A stretch of DNA of 64,000 nt from Acinetobacter amyesii (GCF_002018365.1 NZ_MVKX01000012.1:53503-117502), one strand, 5' to 3'. Counted from the stretch's first letter, positions 46,834 through 57,274 are shown. Translations and numbers: made by a program. Notes: generated by a model not told the origin, from the letters alone.

Positions 46834-46853
46834 GAAAGACACCAACAATGCAT

Positions 46854-48302
46854 TTAACTAAAACCCTTTTTTCTACAAAATATTGATAACCTTATAATTA
46901 AATATACCAAAACTATATCACTTAAAACCAAAACAAATGAGGATCTTCCTAAATAAAAAGCAGATACTATAAACACAAAAAAAGAGACTTGAGTGGCTAA
47001 TCTAAGATTATTAAAATTCGAGTAAGCTAAATAATCTAATTTTGAAAAAATCCATCCAAACAATATAAATAAAAATATAACACCAAACTCTCTATAATTA
47101 AGATATACATCAGCTAGTGCTGTAGTACCCATACCATGATCTGTACCCATTATGATTGTTATATATTTAGATGTATTTTCAAACTTAATAGAAAAAATCT
47201 TATTTAAAATTAAACCAAAACCTGGTATTACAGCAATTATGTCATCTAAGTTTCCCATCCCATATAATGGCGGATTAGTTTCCTGATCCATTATAGCGGC
47301 ATGGTATGACCTTAACGATCTTGCCAACTCTTCAGTTATTGGAATAATCGTTTTTTCACCTCTATTATCTATATTTTCTTTTAGGGCAATACCTTCATTA
47401 AATCGATCATAAAATGATAAATGACCATCAGTCTCTCTAAAATAACCTAAAAATTGAATAAAAATCCCACCAACCAAAATAAATATAATAATTTTACTGA
47501 AAGCAAGCTTTTTCCTAGATAAAATTAGATATCCAACAAAAGCCAATATTGTAATATTAATTATTGGCCCTCGATCCCCAGACAATATCGACAAGACAAA
47601 ATATAATAGTGCTAAAATTATAATTTTTATATCATATAACTTTATATAATTTATAATATTATATTTTTCATTATTTCTTCCACTATCTATGATAACACAA
47701 ATCATATAAGCCCATAAAAACATCTGAAACAGATGATTCGACTTTGCTTGCAAATAACCAATACCGTCATTATTCATCATCTCGCCATAACCACCATTAA
47801 AGTAGTCTGCTGGTGTAGATACAAAGAAAATAATAAAAAAAACAAAAGTGAAAAATTTAAGAATTAAAAATGAAAATTTATACTCTCTACCACTTGTTAA
47901 TCTTAAACTTTGTTTATTAAAAGATAGCTGTAAAACATTTCCTATAAAAAAACAAACCAGTGCAATACTTGATAATGTTATAGCTTTTGACATAAGACCT
48001 GCATCAAAGTAATTTCTTAATGACAAATCAGCTTTAAAACCAAGATAATAATCAACATAAAACTGAAAATGAACCACAAAAAAACTAAAAATAAAGAGTG
48101 AGGTTATACTTACATATTGCTCTACGCCATTAGTTCGCTTTTTTCTATTTAAAAAAACAACCCAAGAAATAAAACTTAAGAATAAAACAAAACCCAAATA
48201 TTGATTACTCATTATTAATGAATTTAAATTTAAATTTAAATACATAGTCATGAGAATAGTAAAAACTATAATCAATAATAATGCGAGAACAACATTTTTC
48301 AT
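46854..48302 (-). CDS. wzy: Oligosaccharide repeat-unit polymerase (Wzy-like)
   Basis: The ATG at 48302 (482 aa) is preferred over a TTG two codons upstream. About eleven membrane helices are predicted, with a large loop near 290-390 (DRFNEGIALKENIDNRGEKTIIPITEELARS.. NPPLYGMGNLDDII) typical of Wzy polymerases, which join lipid-linked repeat units in the periplasm. Wzy proteins are poorly conserved, so the call rests on topology and position between flippase, transferases and acetyltransferase. It is the only polymerase candidate I see in the visible part of the locus. Confidence 0.82.
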   Translation of the reverse strand: MKNVVLALLLIIVFTILMTMYLNLNLNSLIMSNQYLGFVLFLSFISWVVFLNRKKRTNGVEQYVSITSLFIFSFFVVHFQFYVDYYLGFKADLSLRNYFDAGLMSKAITLSSIALVCFFIGNVLQLSFNKQSLRLTSGREYKFSFLILKFFTFVFFIIFFVSTPADYFNGGYGEMMNNDGIGYLQAKSNHLFQMFLWAYMICVIIDSGRNNEKYNIINYIKLYDIKIIILALLYFVLSILSGDRGPIINITILAFVGYLILSRKKLAFSKIIIFILVGGIFIQFLGYFRETDGHLSFYDRFNEGIALKENIDNRGEKTIIPITEELARSLRSYHAAIMDQETNPPLYGMGNLDDIIAVIPGFGLILNKIFSIKFENTSKYITIIMGTDHGMGTTALADVYLNYREFGVIFLFILFGWIFSKLDYLAYSNFNNLRLATQVSFFVFIVSAFYLGRSSFVLVLSDIVLVYLIIRLSIFCRKKGFS

Positions 48303-48310
48303 ATTCAATA

Positions 48311-48826
48311 TTACTTCTTAATAAATTCACTATCAGTCAAAGATAATAAATATAATTTTTTTTGAGATTTACTCATTCCCTTTGTTCCAACATTATATTT
48401 AAGTATCTTTACCTCAAAATCATTTAGACTACTTAATATTTTCGCAGAATTCCCCCCAACAACAACATTATCAGGTATGGATTTAGTTACTACAGAGCCT
48501 GCTGCAACTATTACATTTGAACCAATTGTAACTCCAGGCATGATCAGACAATTATTCCCTATATATACATTATCACCTATTTTAACTTTTCCAAAAAAGT
48601 CCATGTTTGGATGCTTTTTTCGTAAAACTTTAGCACCACCATGAGTGAAAATTTTTGTTCCATCTGTAATCTGAACATCATCACCAATTTCTATCAAATA
48701 AGGTTCAGAACCAAAATTTACATTTTGAATATCACAACTTTTACCAATTTTTACTCCTAAGTATCTTGCATATTTTTCTGTTGACCAAAATTTTCGTCTT
48801 ATTAAGTTCAGAATTTTCAATATCAT
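48311..48826 (-). CDS. Hexapeptide-repeat acyltransferase (WbbJ-like)
   Basis: This 171-aa left-handed beta-helix acetyltransferase has hexapeptide repeats IGKSCDIQNVNFG, IEIGDDVQITDG and [51 protein letters not shown]. The catalytic-type histidine lies in TKIFTHGGAKVL. It is close in layout to the 61224-61772 enzyme of the second module (both start with a short helix and share WGSEP/FGSEP-like and THGG/THDG segments). It probably O-acetylates a sugar of the repeat unit. Confidence 0.88.
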   Translation of the reverse strand: MILKILNLIRRKFWSTEKYARYLGVKIGKSCDIQNVNFGSEPYLIEIGDDVQITDGTKIFTHGGAKVLRKKHPNMDFFGKVKIGDNVYIGNNCLIMPGVTIGSNVIVAAGSVVTKSIPDNVVVGGNSAKILSSLNDFEVKILKYNVGTKGMSKSQKKLYLLSLTDSEFIKK

Positions 48827-48832
48827 ATTTAA

Positions 48833-50275
48833 TCACCTAAACAACATTTTTTTTAGCTTCACTATATCTCTTATTTCTAAAACTTTTAAAAATATCAAGC
48901 CAAGAAAATAAAATAATAAAACAACTGGGATTATGAAAATTAAAATAAATTGATTCAAATCAAAATAAATTTTAACACTATTAAAAACCAATACCAACAA
49001 AACACTTAATACAATATTTAAAAATATACATTTTAAATCATCATACGAGAAGTAACCTTGTATTTTTCTCGCATAATAATAATTTATAAAAAAACTTAAA
49101 ACACTTGTTAAGATAAATCCGTATAGCAAGTAAAGTATACTCATATGCCATACACCATATACAATAGTTATAGACTGTATAATTTTTTTTATTATCTCTA
49201 ATTGTAAAATCTTTTCAGTCCTATCAAATATCTTAAATATTAATCTATTAAGCATTTCTTGCAAATAAAAAAACCCAGCTATAATCAATAATCGTAAATA
49301 TATAATTGATTCAATCCAAGCATCTCCATATAAATTTAAAATAATAATATCTGCATATAAATATATTAAAACACACATCAAAGAAAGTATTATTGTAAAT
49401 AGCTTTACTACAGCTGTATATAATTCATTAAATCCTATAAGATCATTTTTTATTTTTGATAAACCTGAATATACAACATTTAAAACTGTTGACTGCAATA
49501 TTCCAACGGGTATTTCTTGAAGTTTCCGCCCTTGGTAATATAATCCAGTTTGTGAAATAGAGAAATATTTAGCTAATATCAACTGATAAATATTATCAAA
49601 AATAGTGTTAATTAATGATGCTAGCGTTGTATTTACACCAAACTTATAAATACTTTTAAAATATTTAAAATCAAAATTATAAACCTTCAACCGTCCTAAA
49701 GTGACCCACAACATCACAGTTAATATTAATGAATTTACTATTTGCATTAAAACTAATGACCAAATACCCCAACCATTTAATGCTAAAAAAACTCCAACTA
49801 AAGAAGCAATACCTATAGAAACAATCTCATAGATATATTTCTTTTTGAATTTCATTTCTCTAATCAATTTAGTTGATTGTGTAATTTTAAATGCATTTAT
49901 TATTATCACTAAACATGAAACAACAATTAAATCTCTTAAATTTGAAATATTATAAAAATTTGAAATTAATGAGGAACATGATATTATTATTATATACAAA
50001 ATCAAAGAAACAAATAAATTAAAAACAAAAACAGTGAAATAATCACTTTCAATTACATTTTCAGCTCTTACTAACGCTCCCGATAATCCTGATTCAGTCA
50101 AAACTGATGCTATAGTAATAAAAAAAAGGATTATTGCCATTTGTCCAAAAACCTCTGGACCTAATATTCTTGCCAAAATAATATTTGCAAATAAATTTAT
50201 TATTAGATAGCCAAACCTCCCTACGAATGACCATATAGTATTGACCAACATGCTCTTCTGCAGGGAAGTATTCAT
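48833..50275 (-). CDS. wzx: Polysaccharide flippase (Wzx), module 1
   Basis: This 480-aa MOP/MATE-type flippase has 12 to 14 membrane helices. The N-terminus NTIWSFVGRFGYLIINLFANIILARILGPEVFGQMA is the typical WzxC-like opening. It moves undecaprenyl-linked repeat units across the inner membrane. Codon use is extremely AT-rich, like its module. It lies 20 bp after tviC. A second, unrelated-looking flippase lies directly after the second tviC at 62486-63658. Confidence 0.92.
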   Translation of the reverse strand: MNTSLQKSMLVNTIWSFVGRFGYLIINLFANIILARILGPEVFGQMAIILFFITIASVLTESGLSGALVRAENVIESDYFTVFVFNLFVSLILYIIIISCSSLISNFYNISNLRDLIVVSCLVIIINAFKITQSTKLIREMKFKKKYIYEIVSIGIASLVGVFLALNGWGIWSLVLMQIVNSLILTVMLWVTLGRLKVYNFDFKYFKSIYKFGVNTTLASLINTIFDNIYQLILAKYFSISQTGLYYQGRKLQEIPVGILQSTVLNVVYSGLSKIKNDLIGFNELYTAVVKLFTIILSLMCVLIYLYADIIILNLYGDAWIESIIYLRLLIIAGFFYLQEMLNRLIFKIFDRTEKILQLEIIKKIIQSITIVYGVWHMSILYLLYGFILTSVLSFFINYYYARKIQGYFSYDDLKCIFLNIVLSVLLVLVFNSVKIYFDLNQFILIFIIPVVLLFYFLGLIFLKVLEIRDIVKLKKMLFR

Positions 50276-50295
50276 TTAATATTACAACCTATAAA

Positions 50296-51315
50296 TTACT
50301 TATTATTCACATACCAACGCATGGCCAATTGAATGCCTTCGGCAATTTTAAACTGCGGTGCATAACCCAAATGTTGCTCAATTTTAGCAATGCTGGCTTG
50401 TGAATGGCGTACATCGCCTGCACGGAATTCACGATAGACTGGATCACGCTCAAAGTTCACATCATTTGTCGCAAGTGCCACCTGAATGGCACGATATAAC
50501 TCATTCAACGTAGTACGGTCACCCACAGCCACGTTATACACTTGGTTTTTTGCTTCATCTGATGCGGTCGCCGCCAAAATATTGGCTTGAACCGTGTTAT
50601 CGATGAAACAGAAATCACGGCTGGTTTCACCGTCACCGTTGATGAAGACATCTTCACCAGCGATCATTGATGCCGTCCATTTCGGAATCACCGCAGCATA
50701 AGCACCGTTTGGATCTTGGCGTTGACCAAACACGTTGAAATAACGTAAACCAATCGCTTTAAAACCGTAGCTACGTGCAAAAACATCGGCATACAACTCA
50801 TTGACATACTTCGTCACTGCATACGGTGAAAGCGGATTACCAATATTTTCTTCGACTTTTGGCAATGCAGAATGATCACCATAGGTTGAACTGCTGGCTG
50901 CATATGTGAAGCTAGTAACATCTGCATCACGTGCCGCAGTAAGCATATTTAAGAAACCACTGATATTGGTTTCATTGGTCGTGATCGGATCGGCAATCGA
51001 ACGCGGTACAGAGCCTAAAGCAGCTTCATGCAAGACATAATCCACACCTGCACAGGCTTTTTGGCAGTCGGCAAATTGGCGAATATCACCTTCAATAAAA
51101 CTGAATTTCGCCCATTGCTCAGCTGTCACTAAACTTTGTACTTCATCCAAATTATGCTGATGACCTGTGGCAAAGTTATCTAAACCCACCACGGTTTGAT
51201 CCAGTTTTAACAAGGTCTCGAGTAAATTAGAGCCAATAAATCCAGCAACTCCAGTTACCAGCCATGTTTTAGGCGCTGTTTTAAGGTTCTCACATACCTG
51301 TTGATATTGGTTCAT
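50296..51315 (-). CDS. tviC: UDP-GlcNAc/GlcNAcA C4-epimerase (TviC/WbpP type), copy 1
   Basis: This 339-aa extended SDR has the Rossmann loop [13 protein letters not shown] at residues 21-33, catalytic Tyr and Lys in [17 protein letters not shown], and [23 protein letters not shown]. The WbpP/TviC group interconverts UDP-GlcNAc and UDP-GalNAc, or their uronic acids. Paired with TviB it would give UDP-GalNAcA. Its GC content is backbone-like, unlike the adjacent wzx. Bases 50441-50624 are identical to the partial second copy at the window end. Confidence 0.92.
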   Translation of the reverse strand: MNQYQQVCENLKTAPKTWLVTGVAGFIGSNLLETLLKLDQTVVGLDNFATGHQHNLDEVQSLVTAEQWAKFSFIEGDIRQFADCQKACAGVDYVLHEAALGSVPRSIADPITTNETNISGFLNMLTAARDADVTSFTYAASSSTYGDHSALPKVEENIGNPLSPYAVTKYVNELYADVFARSYGFKAIGLRYFNVFGQRQDPNGAYAAVIPKWTASMIAGEDVFINGDGETSRDFCFIDNTVQANILAATASDEAKNQVYNVAVGDRTTLNELYRAIQVALATNDVNFERDPVYREFRAGDVRHSQASIAKIEQHLGYAPQFKIAEGIQLAMRWYVNNK

Positions 51316-51329
51316 TTGGTATGGCTCAC

Positions 51330-52607
51330 TTATAAACGAAGATCAGATTCGGCTTGAGATAACACGTATTTCAAGTCATACAGCACATGATCAGCTTTAC
51401 CCAAAGCACGGATAGCATCTACACCCATGTCTGTAAACTGGTGATGCGCAACCGCTAAAATTACTGCATCATATTTGCCATTTTCTAAGCATGAAATTGG
51501 ACTAATATCATATTCATGCTCAGCCTCAGATGTATCTACCCAAGGGTCATAAACATCTACATTAGCATTGTATTCTTTCAGCTCATTCACAATATCAATA
51601 ATGCGTGTATTGCGGATATCTGGGCAATTTTCTTTAAAACTTAAACCTAAAATGAGGACCTTAGCATCTTCTACTTGAATGCGTTTTTTCAGCATGGCTT
51701 TCACCAACTGCGTTACTACATAAGCCCCCATACCATCATTTAAACGGCGGCCCGCTAAAATAATTTCTGGGTTGTAGCCAATCGCTTGCGCTTTATGGGT
51801 CAAGTAGTACGGGTCAACACCGATACAGTGACCGCCAACCAAACCCGGGCGGAACGGCAGGAAATTCCACTTAGTACCTGCCGCTTGTAATACCGCTTCA
51901 GTATCAATGCCCATTTTATTAAAAATCAGCGCCAATTCATTAATTAAGGCAATATTCACATCGCGCTGGGTGTTTTCAATCACCTTGGCTGCTTCTGCAA
52001 CTTTAATACTTGAAGCTTTATGCGTGCCTGCTTCAATAATCAGGTTATAAACTGCATCAACATAATCAGCGACTTCAGGCGTTGAACCTGAGGTGATTTT
52101 TAAAATATTGGTGACACGGTGCAGTTTATCACCCGGGTTAATACGCTCAGGGCTATAGCCTGCATAAAAATCCTGATTGAATATTAAGCCTGAATTTTTC
52201 TCTAAAACAGGAATACAGACTTCTTCAGTCGCACCAGGATAAACCGTTGATTCATAGACAACCACATCACCTTTTTTCAGTACTTTAGCAATGCTTTCTG
52301 AAGCTTTCACCAAAGGGGTTAAATCTGGCTGCTTATATTCATCAATCGGGGTTGGCACTGTAACAATAAAGAAATTACAGTCTTTTAAATCTTCTAAATT
52401 TGCGCTGTAACTTAATTGAGCTGATTGTGCTAATTCTTCAGGAGAAACTTCCAGGGTATGATCACAACCGCCACGTAAGTCATCAATACGCTTCTGATGA
52501 ATATCAAAGCCCACCACGGGAACTTTTTTTCCAAACTCAACAGCTAGCGGCAAACCGACATACCCTAATCCGATTATGGCAATTTTTAATTCAGAGCGTT
52601 GTAACAT
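51330..52607 (-). CDS. tviB: UDP-N-acetylhexosamine 6-dehydrogenase (TviB/WbpO type)
   Basis: The ATG at 52607 (425 aa, [10 protein letters not shown]) has AAGG upstream; the longer frame is unsupported. It oxidises C6 of UDP-GlcNAc or UDP-GalNAc to the uronic acid with two NAD. Motifs are [16 protein letters not shown] at the N-terminus, [36 protein letters not shown], the catalytic cysteine in [12 protein letters not shown], and [20 protein letters not shown]. It lies 14 bp before tviC. A 151-bp gap separates it from gdr, so it may begin its own transcript. Confidence 0.93.
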   Translation of the reverse strand: MLQRSELKIAIIGLGYVGLPLAVEFGKKVPVVGFDIHQKRIDDLRGGCDHTLEVSPEELAQSAQLSYSANLEDLKDCNFFIVTVPTPIDEYKQPDLTPLVKASESIAKVLKKGDVVVYESTVYPGATEEVCIPVLEKNSGLIFNQDFYAGYSPERINPGDKLHRVTNILKITSGSTPEVADYVDAVYNLIIEAGTHKASSIKVAEAAKVIENTQRDVNIALINELALIFNKMGIDTEAVLQAAGTKWNFLPFRPGLVGGHCIGVDPYYLTHKAQAIGYNPEIILAGRRLNDGMGAYVVTQLVKAMLKKRIQVEDAKVLILGLSFKENCPDIRNTRIIDIVNELKEYNANVDVYDPWVDTSEAEHEYDISPISCLENGKYDAVILAVAHHQFTDMGVDAIRALGKADHVLYDLKYVLSQAESDLRL

Positions 52608-52758
52608 TCCATCAAGCCTTATATTATGTATTATTACTTCAGTAAATAAAAAAAACGGGCACAATATAACAGATTTCGTTCATAATCCCCAGCTTTGTTT
52701 TATATAGATAAATTTTATATTAAAACAATAATGCAACTAAATTAATATAAAATTACAT
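52608..52758 (-). promoter_or_regulatory. Intermodule gap with possible tviB promoter
   Basis: This 151-bp AT-rich non-coding gap is the longest of any between the tightly packed polysaccharide genes apart from a similar one near 57.2 kb. On the minus strand TTATATT lies about 60 bp before the tviB start. No clear -35 was identified. Confidence 0.35.
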
Positions 52759-54597
52759 TTAAAGCTTATAACCATCTACATATTTATTTAAAATTAATTT
52801 CAACTTACATAATAGCATTTGATTGTCTTTCAAATCTTCAAATACCTTTAACACCTCATCAAAAGATAAATACTTTTCATAAGACTTTAATATCCGTTCA
52901 TGATCCGTTTTTTCAACATTTTCAGCATCAATTAACAACTCTTCATATAACTTTTCACCCGGACGTAGACCTGTAAATTGTATCTCAATATCACCTATAC
53001 CATTTTCATCGATTGCTCGAAAACCACTTAAACGAATCATTTGTTTAGCTAAGTCTATTATTTTAACTGGCTCGCCCATATCAAGCAGAAATACATCACC
53101 ACCTGTCCCCATCGCACCTGCTTGAATCACCAGCTGAGCTGCTTCAGGAATCGTCATAAAATAACGCGTGACTTCTGGGTGCGTTACTGTAACAGGCCCG
53201 CCTTGAGCAATCTGCTTTTTAAACAAAGGAACAACAGATCCCGAAGATCCTAATACATTCCCAAAACGGACAATACTGATTTGGGTCTTTGGATTCGTCG
53301 ATGCCAAGCCCTGACAATACAGCTCTGCCATGCGTTTAGACGCACCCATCACATTGGTAGGACGCACTGCTTTATCAGTTGAAATTAATACAAAGGTTTC
53401 AATATTTTGATTCACCGCAGCATCTACACTGCGCTGCGTACCAATGGACGTATTATAAATACCTTCAAATGGGTTTGCCTCCACAAGCGGCACATGTTTA
53501 TAAGCCGCCGCGTGATAAACCGTTTGTACCGCATACTGTTGCAATATACGTTCTAACTTTGGCTGATTGGTGACAGAACCTAAGACTGGAATAATTTGTA
53601 TATCAGATGCCTGCAATTCACGGTCAATTGAATACAAAGCAAATTCAGACATTTCAAACAGCACCAGCAATTTCGGCTGATGCTTCACGATCTGACGGCA
53701 TAACTCAGAGCCGATCGAACCACCCGCCCCTGTCACCATGACCACTTTATTTTTAATATTTTTTTCTAACAGTTCAGCTTTAGGCGGTACAGGATCACGT
53801 CCTAGTAAATCAATAATATCCACTTCACGAATATCAGAGACTTGGACTTGCCCATCGACCAACTGGGTGACCCCAGGCAACTCCATAATTTTAACATCTG
53901 CCGAATCAAAAGATTCAATAATCTCTTTTTTCCGTGCACGTCCGACTGAAGGCATGGCAAGTAAGACTTCTTCAATACCAAATTTACCCAATTTGGTTTG
54001 TGCTTTTTGGGGTGAATAAATCTTTAAACCGCTTAAAGATTGACTACGTAATGATTTTTTATCATCTATAAAACAAACAGGTAAATAATCATCTGAACGG
54101 TTTAGCGCTGCTGCAATTTGCTGACCTGCTAAGCCTGCACCATAAATTGCCACGCGCTTACGGCTTTGTTTTTTGGCAAAGGTTTTTAAGGTTGCATAAC
54201 GAATGACTGCACGGCTCCACCACATGTATGAAAACAGCATAAAGCCATACATGAGTGGAATACTCATGGGAATAAATGCGACATTCAATTTTTTAATGCT
54301 GTACAGCACTACAATTTGTATAAATGTCCCGATTAATATCCGCAGTAAATAGTCTTCATTAAAAGAACGGACAATTGCGCGGTAAATCCCAAGCAAAGCA
54401 AAAATAGCAATGCCAAAAATACCGACATAGATATACCAAGCGTCTAAGCCTTGCATGACCTGTACATTCGGACGCGCCAAACGAATGGCATACGCCAGCC
54501 ACATCATCAACGGTAAAACACAGATATCCATCAGCACCAAAACAATTTGCTTTTGGCGACGCGGTAGTGATGCTATAGATCGGATAATGTCTTTCAC
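52759..54597 (-). CDS. gdr: UDP-GlcNAc 4,6-dehydratase, membrane type (Gdr/WbpM/PglF)
   Basis: This 612-aa enzyme has four N-terminal membrane helices (about 12-125), a first nucleotide-binding domain (148-250; RVAIYGAGLAGQQIAAAL), and the SDR dehydratase domain from about 280 with VMVTGAGGSIGSELCRQI. The active-site STDKAVRPTNVMGASK has Met replacing the usual Tyr, the hallmark of this dehydratase group. It starts the QuiNAc4NAc (bacillosamine-type) pathway, giving the 4-keto-6-deoxy sugar used by the next two gene products. The start is a GTG. Confidence 0.94.
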   Translation of the reverse strand: MKDIIRSIASLPRRQKQIVLVLMDICVLPLMMWLAYAIRLARPNVQVMQGLDAWYIYVGIFGIAIFALLGIYRAIVRSFNEDYLLRILIGTFIQIVVLYSIKKLNVAFIPMSIPLMYGFMLFSYMWWSRAVIRYATLKTFAKKQSRKRVAIYGAGLAGQQIAAALNRSDDYLPVCFIDDKKSLRSQSLSGLKIYSPQKAQTKLGKFGIEEVLLAMPSVGRARKKEIIESFDSADVKIMELPGVTQLVDGQVQVSDIREVDIIDLLGRDPVPPKAELLEKNIKNKVVMVTGAGGSIGSELCRQIVKHQPKLLVLFEMSEFALYSIDRELQASDIQIIPVLGSVTNQPKLERILQQYAVQTVYHAAAYKHVPLVEANPFEGIYNTSIGTQRSVDAAVNQNIETFVLISTDKAVRPTNVMGASKRMAELYCQGLASTNPKTQISIVRFGNVLGSSGSVVPLFKKQIAQGGPVTVTHPEVTRYFMTIPEAAQLVIQAGAMGTGGDVFLLDMGEPVKIIDLAKQMIRLSGFRAIDENGIGDIEIQFTGLRPGEKLYEELLIDAENVEKTDHERILKSYEKYLSFDEVLKVFEDLKDNQMLLCKLKLILNKYVDGYKL

Positions 54598-54628
54598 AAC
54601 GTGCTCGAATCAGGTCAAGGAAATATTT

Positions 54629-54648
54629 GCGCGTATTATTATACGCGC
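54629..54648. other. Perfect intercistronic hairpin between qhbA and gdr
   Basis: GCGCGTAT-TATT-ATACGCGC, 8-bp GC-rich arms, lies between the qhbA stop and the gdr start. No T-run follows on the transcribed strand, so it may mark RNA processing or slow transcription instead of ending it. Confidence 0.5.
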
Positions 54649-54657
54649 TTTTCAGGT

Positions 54658-55827
54658 TTAGATTTTTGCGATGACTTGCGTAATGACATCCACTGTTTTT
54701 TGCAGGCTGGCATCCGACAATGTTGGATGTGCCAAGAACATCAAACTGCTTTCACCAAGTTGTTTTGCATTTGGCAATGATTCTTTTGGACGCCATGCTG
54801 TGCCATCAAAGGCTTTTTCTAAATACACTTCTGAGCATGAACCGCTAAAGCATGGAACAGCTTGAGATGAAATTTCCGCCATGATGCGGTCACGTGACCA
54901 GCCTTCTGGCAAAGCATCGACATTGACTTGCACATAGCATTTATAAGCGGCATGTACATAATCGTTTGACGGTTTCGCTACGGTAAAATAAGGGCTGCTT
55001 TCAAATATAGCTTGGATACGAGCCATATTAGTATTACGTTTTGCCGTCCATTCAGGCATTTGTTTGAGTTGCAGACGGCCAATCACGGCTTGCATTTCCA
55101 TCATGCGCCAGTTGGTACCAAATGAGTCATGCAACCAACGGAAGCCCGGTGGATGTTGCTTGTTATAAACGCTATCAAAGTTTTTGCCGTGATCTTTATA
55201 CGACCACATTATTTTCCAAAGACCTTCATCATTGGTGGTGACCATACCGCCTTCACCGCCTGTGGTCATAATCTTGTCTTGGCAGAATGACCAAGCGCCA
55301 ATATGACCAATTGAACCTGCCGATTTACCTTTGTACATTGCACCATGCGCTTGGGCACAGTCTTCAATCACGAAGATGCCTTTTTCCTCAGCCAATTGCA
55401 TGATCGGATCCATATCACACATCCACCCTGCCAAATGCACACAAATAATGGCTTTGGTATTGGGAGTGACGACTGCTTCAATTGTACGGCGTGAAATATT
55501 TTGTGAATCCAGTTCCACATCGGCAAAAATCGGATTGGCACCTGCGGTGACAATTGAACTTGCTGACGCTAAGAAGGTCCGTGAGGTGACAATCACGTCA
55601 TCACCTGCACCCACACCCAAAGCTTTGAGTGCTAAATCGAGTGCCACAGTCCCATTGGCAACAGCAACTGCATGCTGAGTTCCTGCAAACTGTGCAAATT
55701 CCTTTTCGAATTCACGGCATTCCTGACCTGTCCAATAATTCACTTTATTGGATAATAGGACTTTTGACACCGCATCGGCTTCTGCTTGGGTAAAGCTTGG
55801 CCAAGGCTCAAATGCACTGTTTAACAT
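54658..55827 (-). CDS. qhbA: PLP-dependent aminotransferase (QhbA/PglE, DegT family)
   Basis: This 389-aa enzyme adds the amino group at C4 of the keto sugar made by Gdr. DegT/DnrJ/EryC1 motifs are VAVANGTVALDLALKALGVG, HLAGWMCDMDPI, VIEDCAQAHGAMYKGK, and SFCQDKIMTTGGEGGMV with the PLP lysine in QDK. The residue pattern NWRMMEMQAVIGRLQLKQM is standard. It lies between qhbB upstream and gdr downstream on the minus strand. Together the three are the QuiNAc4NAc set known from Acinetobacter capsule loci. Confidence 0.92.
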   Translation of the reverse strand: MLNSAFEPWPSFTQAEADAVSKVLLSNKVNYWTGQECREFEKEFAQFAGTQHAVAVANGTVALDLALKALGVGAGDDVIVTSRTFLASASSIVTAGANPIFADVELDSQNISRRTIEAVVTPNTKAIICVHLAGWMCDMDPIMQLAEEKGIFVIEDCAQAHGAMYKGKSAGSIGHIGAWSFCQDKIMTTGGEGGMVTTNDEGLWKIMWSYKDHGKNFDSVYNKQHPPGFRWLHDSFGTNWRMMEMQAVIGRLQLKQMPEWTAKRNTNMARIQAIFESSPYFTVAKPSNDYVHAAYKCYVQVNVDALPEGWSRDRIMAEISSQAVPCFSGSCSEVYLEKAFDGTAWRPKESLPNAKQLGESSLMFLAHPTLSDASLQKTVDVITQVIAKI

Positions 55828-55862
55828 GGAATTTTCCCAGTCTAAAAATCGAGTTTAAAAAT

Positions 55863-56519
55863 CTATTTTGAAGTCAGAATTCGGGCGGGATTACCCACCA
55901 CGGTGACGCCTACGGGTACACTTTTGGTCACGACAGCACCCATACCCACAATCGCACCTGCACCAATCACTAAAGGCTGATCAGGTATGCCCTGCTTAAT
56001 CATCGCACCCGCGCCAATATAGGCATGCGCGTGTATATGAATATTGCCGTTGCATTTTACGCCTGGCGCGAAAGTAACGAAATCCCCAATCACACAATCA
56101 TGCTCAACATAACTGTATAAATTGGCATGGAAGCACTTGCCGATTTTGACATTGGAGCCAATGGTGACAAAAGGACTTAAAGCCGAACCTTCAGCGAGTT
56201 CAATCTGATCCATTAAAACCACATTATCCGCAGTGATCGACCAAAGCTGAATGCCATCCGCTTCTAAACGCTGAGCAATTTTTTCACGCACACGACTATT
56301 GGCAATCGCAATTTGCACGTATTTTGTCGATGCAAATTCATTGAGAAACGCTTGGTAATTCATGGCACGATGACCATTGACCCAAGCCATTGCTGTTAAA
56401 GCATCATCGATAAAGATAATTTCAGAAGCATCACCTTGACGTGCCAATTGCTGACGCGCGACAGGCATCAGGCTACGCCCACAACCTGAAACCCCATAAA
56501 TCGCATAGAGTGTTGTCAT
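55863..56519 (-). CDS. qhbB: Sugar N-acetyltransferase (QhbB/PglD type)
   Basis: This 218-aa enzyme has an N-terminal Rossmann-like PglD domain (LYAIYGVSGCGRSLMPVARQQL) and a C-terminal left-handed beta-helix with NVKIGKCFHANLYSYVEHDCVIGDFVTFAPGVKCNGNIHI. The catalytic histidine is in VEHDCVIGD. It acetylates the C4 amine to complete UDP-QuiNAc4NAc (UDP-diNAc-bacillosamine). Its start overlaps the ItrB stop by 4 bp (ATGA), showing tight coupling of sugar supply with the transferase that uses it. Confidence 0.92.
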   Translation of the reverse strand: MTTLYAIYGVSGCGRSLMPVARQQLARQGDASEIIFIDDALTAMAWVNGHRAMNYQAFLNEFASTKYVQIAIANSRVREKIAQRLEADGIQLWSITADNVVLMDQIELAEGSALSPFVTIGSNVKIGKCFHANLYSYVEHDCVIGDFVTFAPGVKCNGNIHIHAHAYIGAGAMIKQGIPDQPLVIGAGAIVGMGAVVTKSVPVGVTVVGNPARILTSK

Positions 56520-57121
56520 TTTTTTTGTTCCGGTGTTCCGGTAAATTTGGTCGTGGTGGCTTCACCTTCGGCACTAATATCATCTTTGGCAATCACTTTT
56601 TTCACGGTTTTTAGCATGATTTTAAAATCCAGCCATAAAGACTGATTTTCCACATACCAAGTATCAAGCTCAAACTTTTTTTCCCATGAAATGGCATTAC
56701 GACCATTCACTTGAGCATGTCCTGTGATGCCCGGACGCACATGATGACGCTTGGCCTGCTCACGATTATAGAGCGGTAAATATTCCATCAATAATGGTCT
56801 TGGTCCGACAATACTCATATCGCCTTTAATCACATTCCACAGTTCAGGCATTTCATCCAAACTGGTGGCACGAAGCATTTTACCAAATGCGGTCAGACGC
56901 TCACTGTCTGGCAATGGATTGCCATCGAGATCTAGTGCATCTTTCATGGTGCGGAACTTCACCATTTCAAAAGGCTTGCCATACAGACCCGGACGTAGCT
57001 GACGGAATAAAACAGGAGAACCTAAATTCTTTTTCACCTTATAAGCCACCAAAGCATAAATAGGAGACAGCAGCACCAGCGCAGATGATGCAATAACAAT
57101 ATCCAATAAACGCTTTAACAT
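56516..57121 (-). CDS. itrB: Initiating sugar-phosphate transferase (ItrB/PglC type), module 2
   Basis: This 201-aa monotopic phosphoglycosyl transferase has the membrane re-entrant helix (LLDIVIASSALVLLSPIYALV), FEMVKFRTM, the Asp-Glu dyad in TSLDEMPEL, VIKGDMSIVGPRP and RPGITGHAQVNGRNAISWE. ItrB and PglC transfer QuiNAc4NAc-1-phosphate to undecaprenyl phosphate, and the gene is coupled to qhbB, so that donor is likely here. The Lys/Thr-rich C-terminal tail differs from the module 1 enzyme. Confidence 0.93.
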   Translation of the reverse strand: MLKRLLDIVIASSALVLLSPIYALVAYKVKKNLGSPVLFRQLRPGLYGKPFEMVKFRTMKDALDLDGNPLPDSERLTAFGKMLRATSLDEMPELWNVIKGDMSIVGPRPLLMEYLPLYNREQAKRHHVRPGITGHAQVNGRNAISWEKKFELDTWYVENQSLWLDFKIMLKTVKKVIAKDDISAEGEATTTKFTGTPEQKK

Positions 57122-57274
57122 GGTTCACTCTTAAGATTAGATGAAGATGGGGGAATGGTATCCATTTCTAGCAATGATTATACCCTGTTCGAGACCATCA
57201 GATTTGTAAAATATTTCAATCGTCAAAGGGACTCAAGTAGTGCCCATTCCAAAAGATCCCGAAAATATAGTCGT

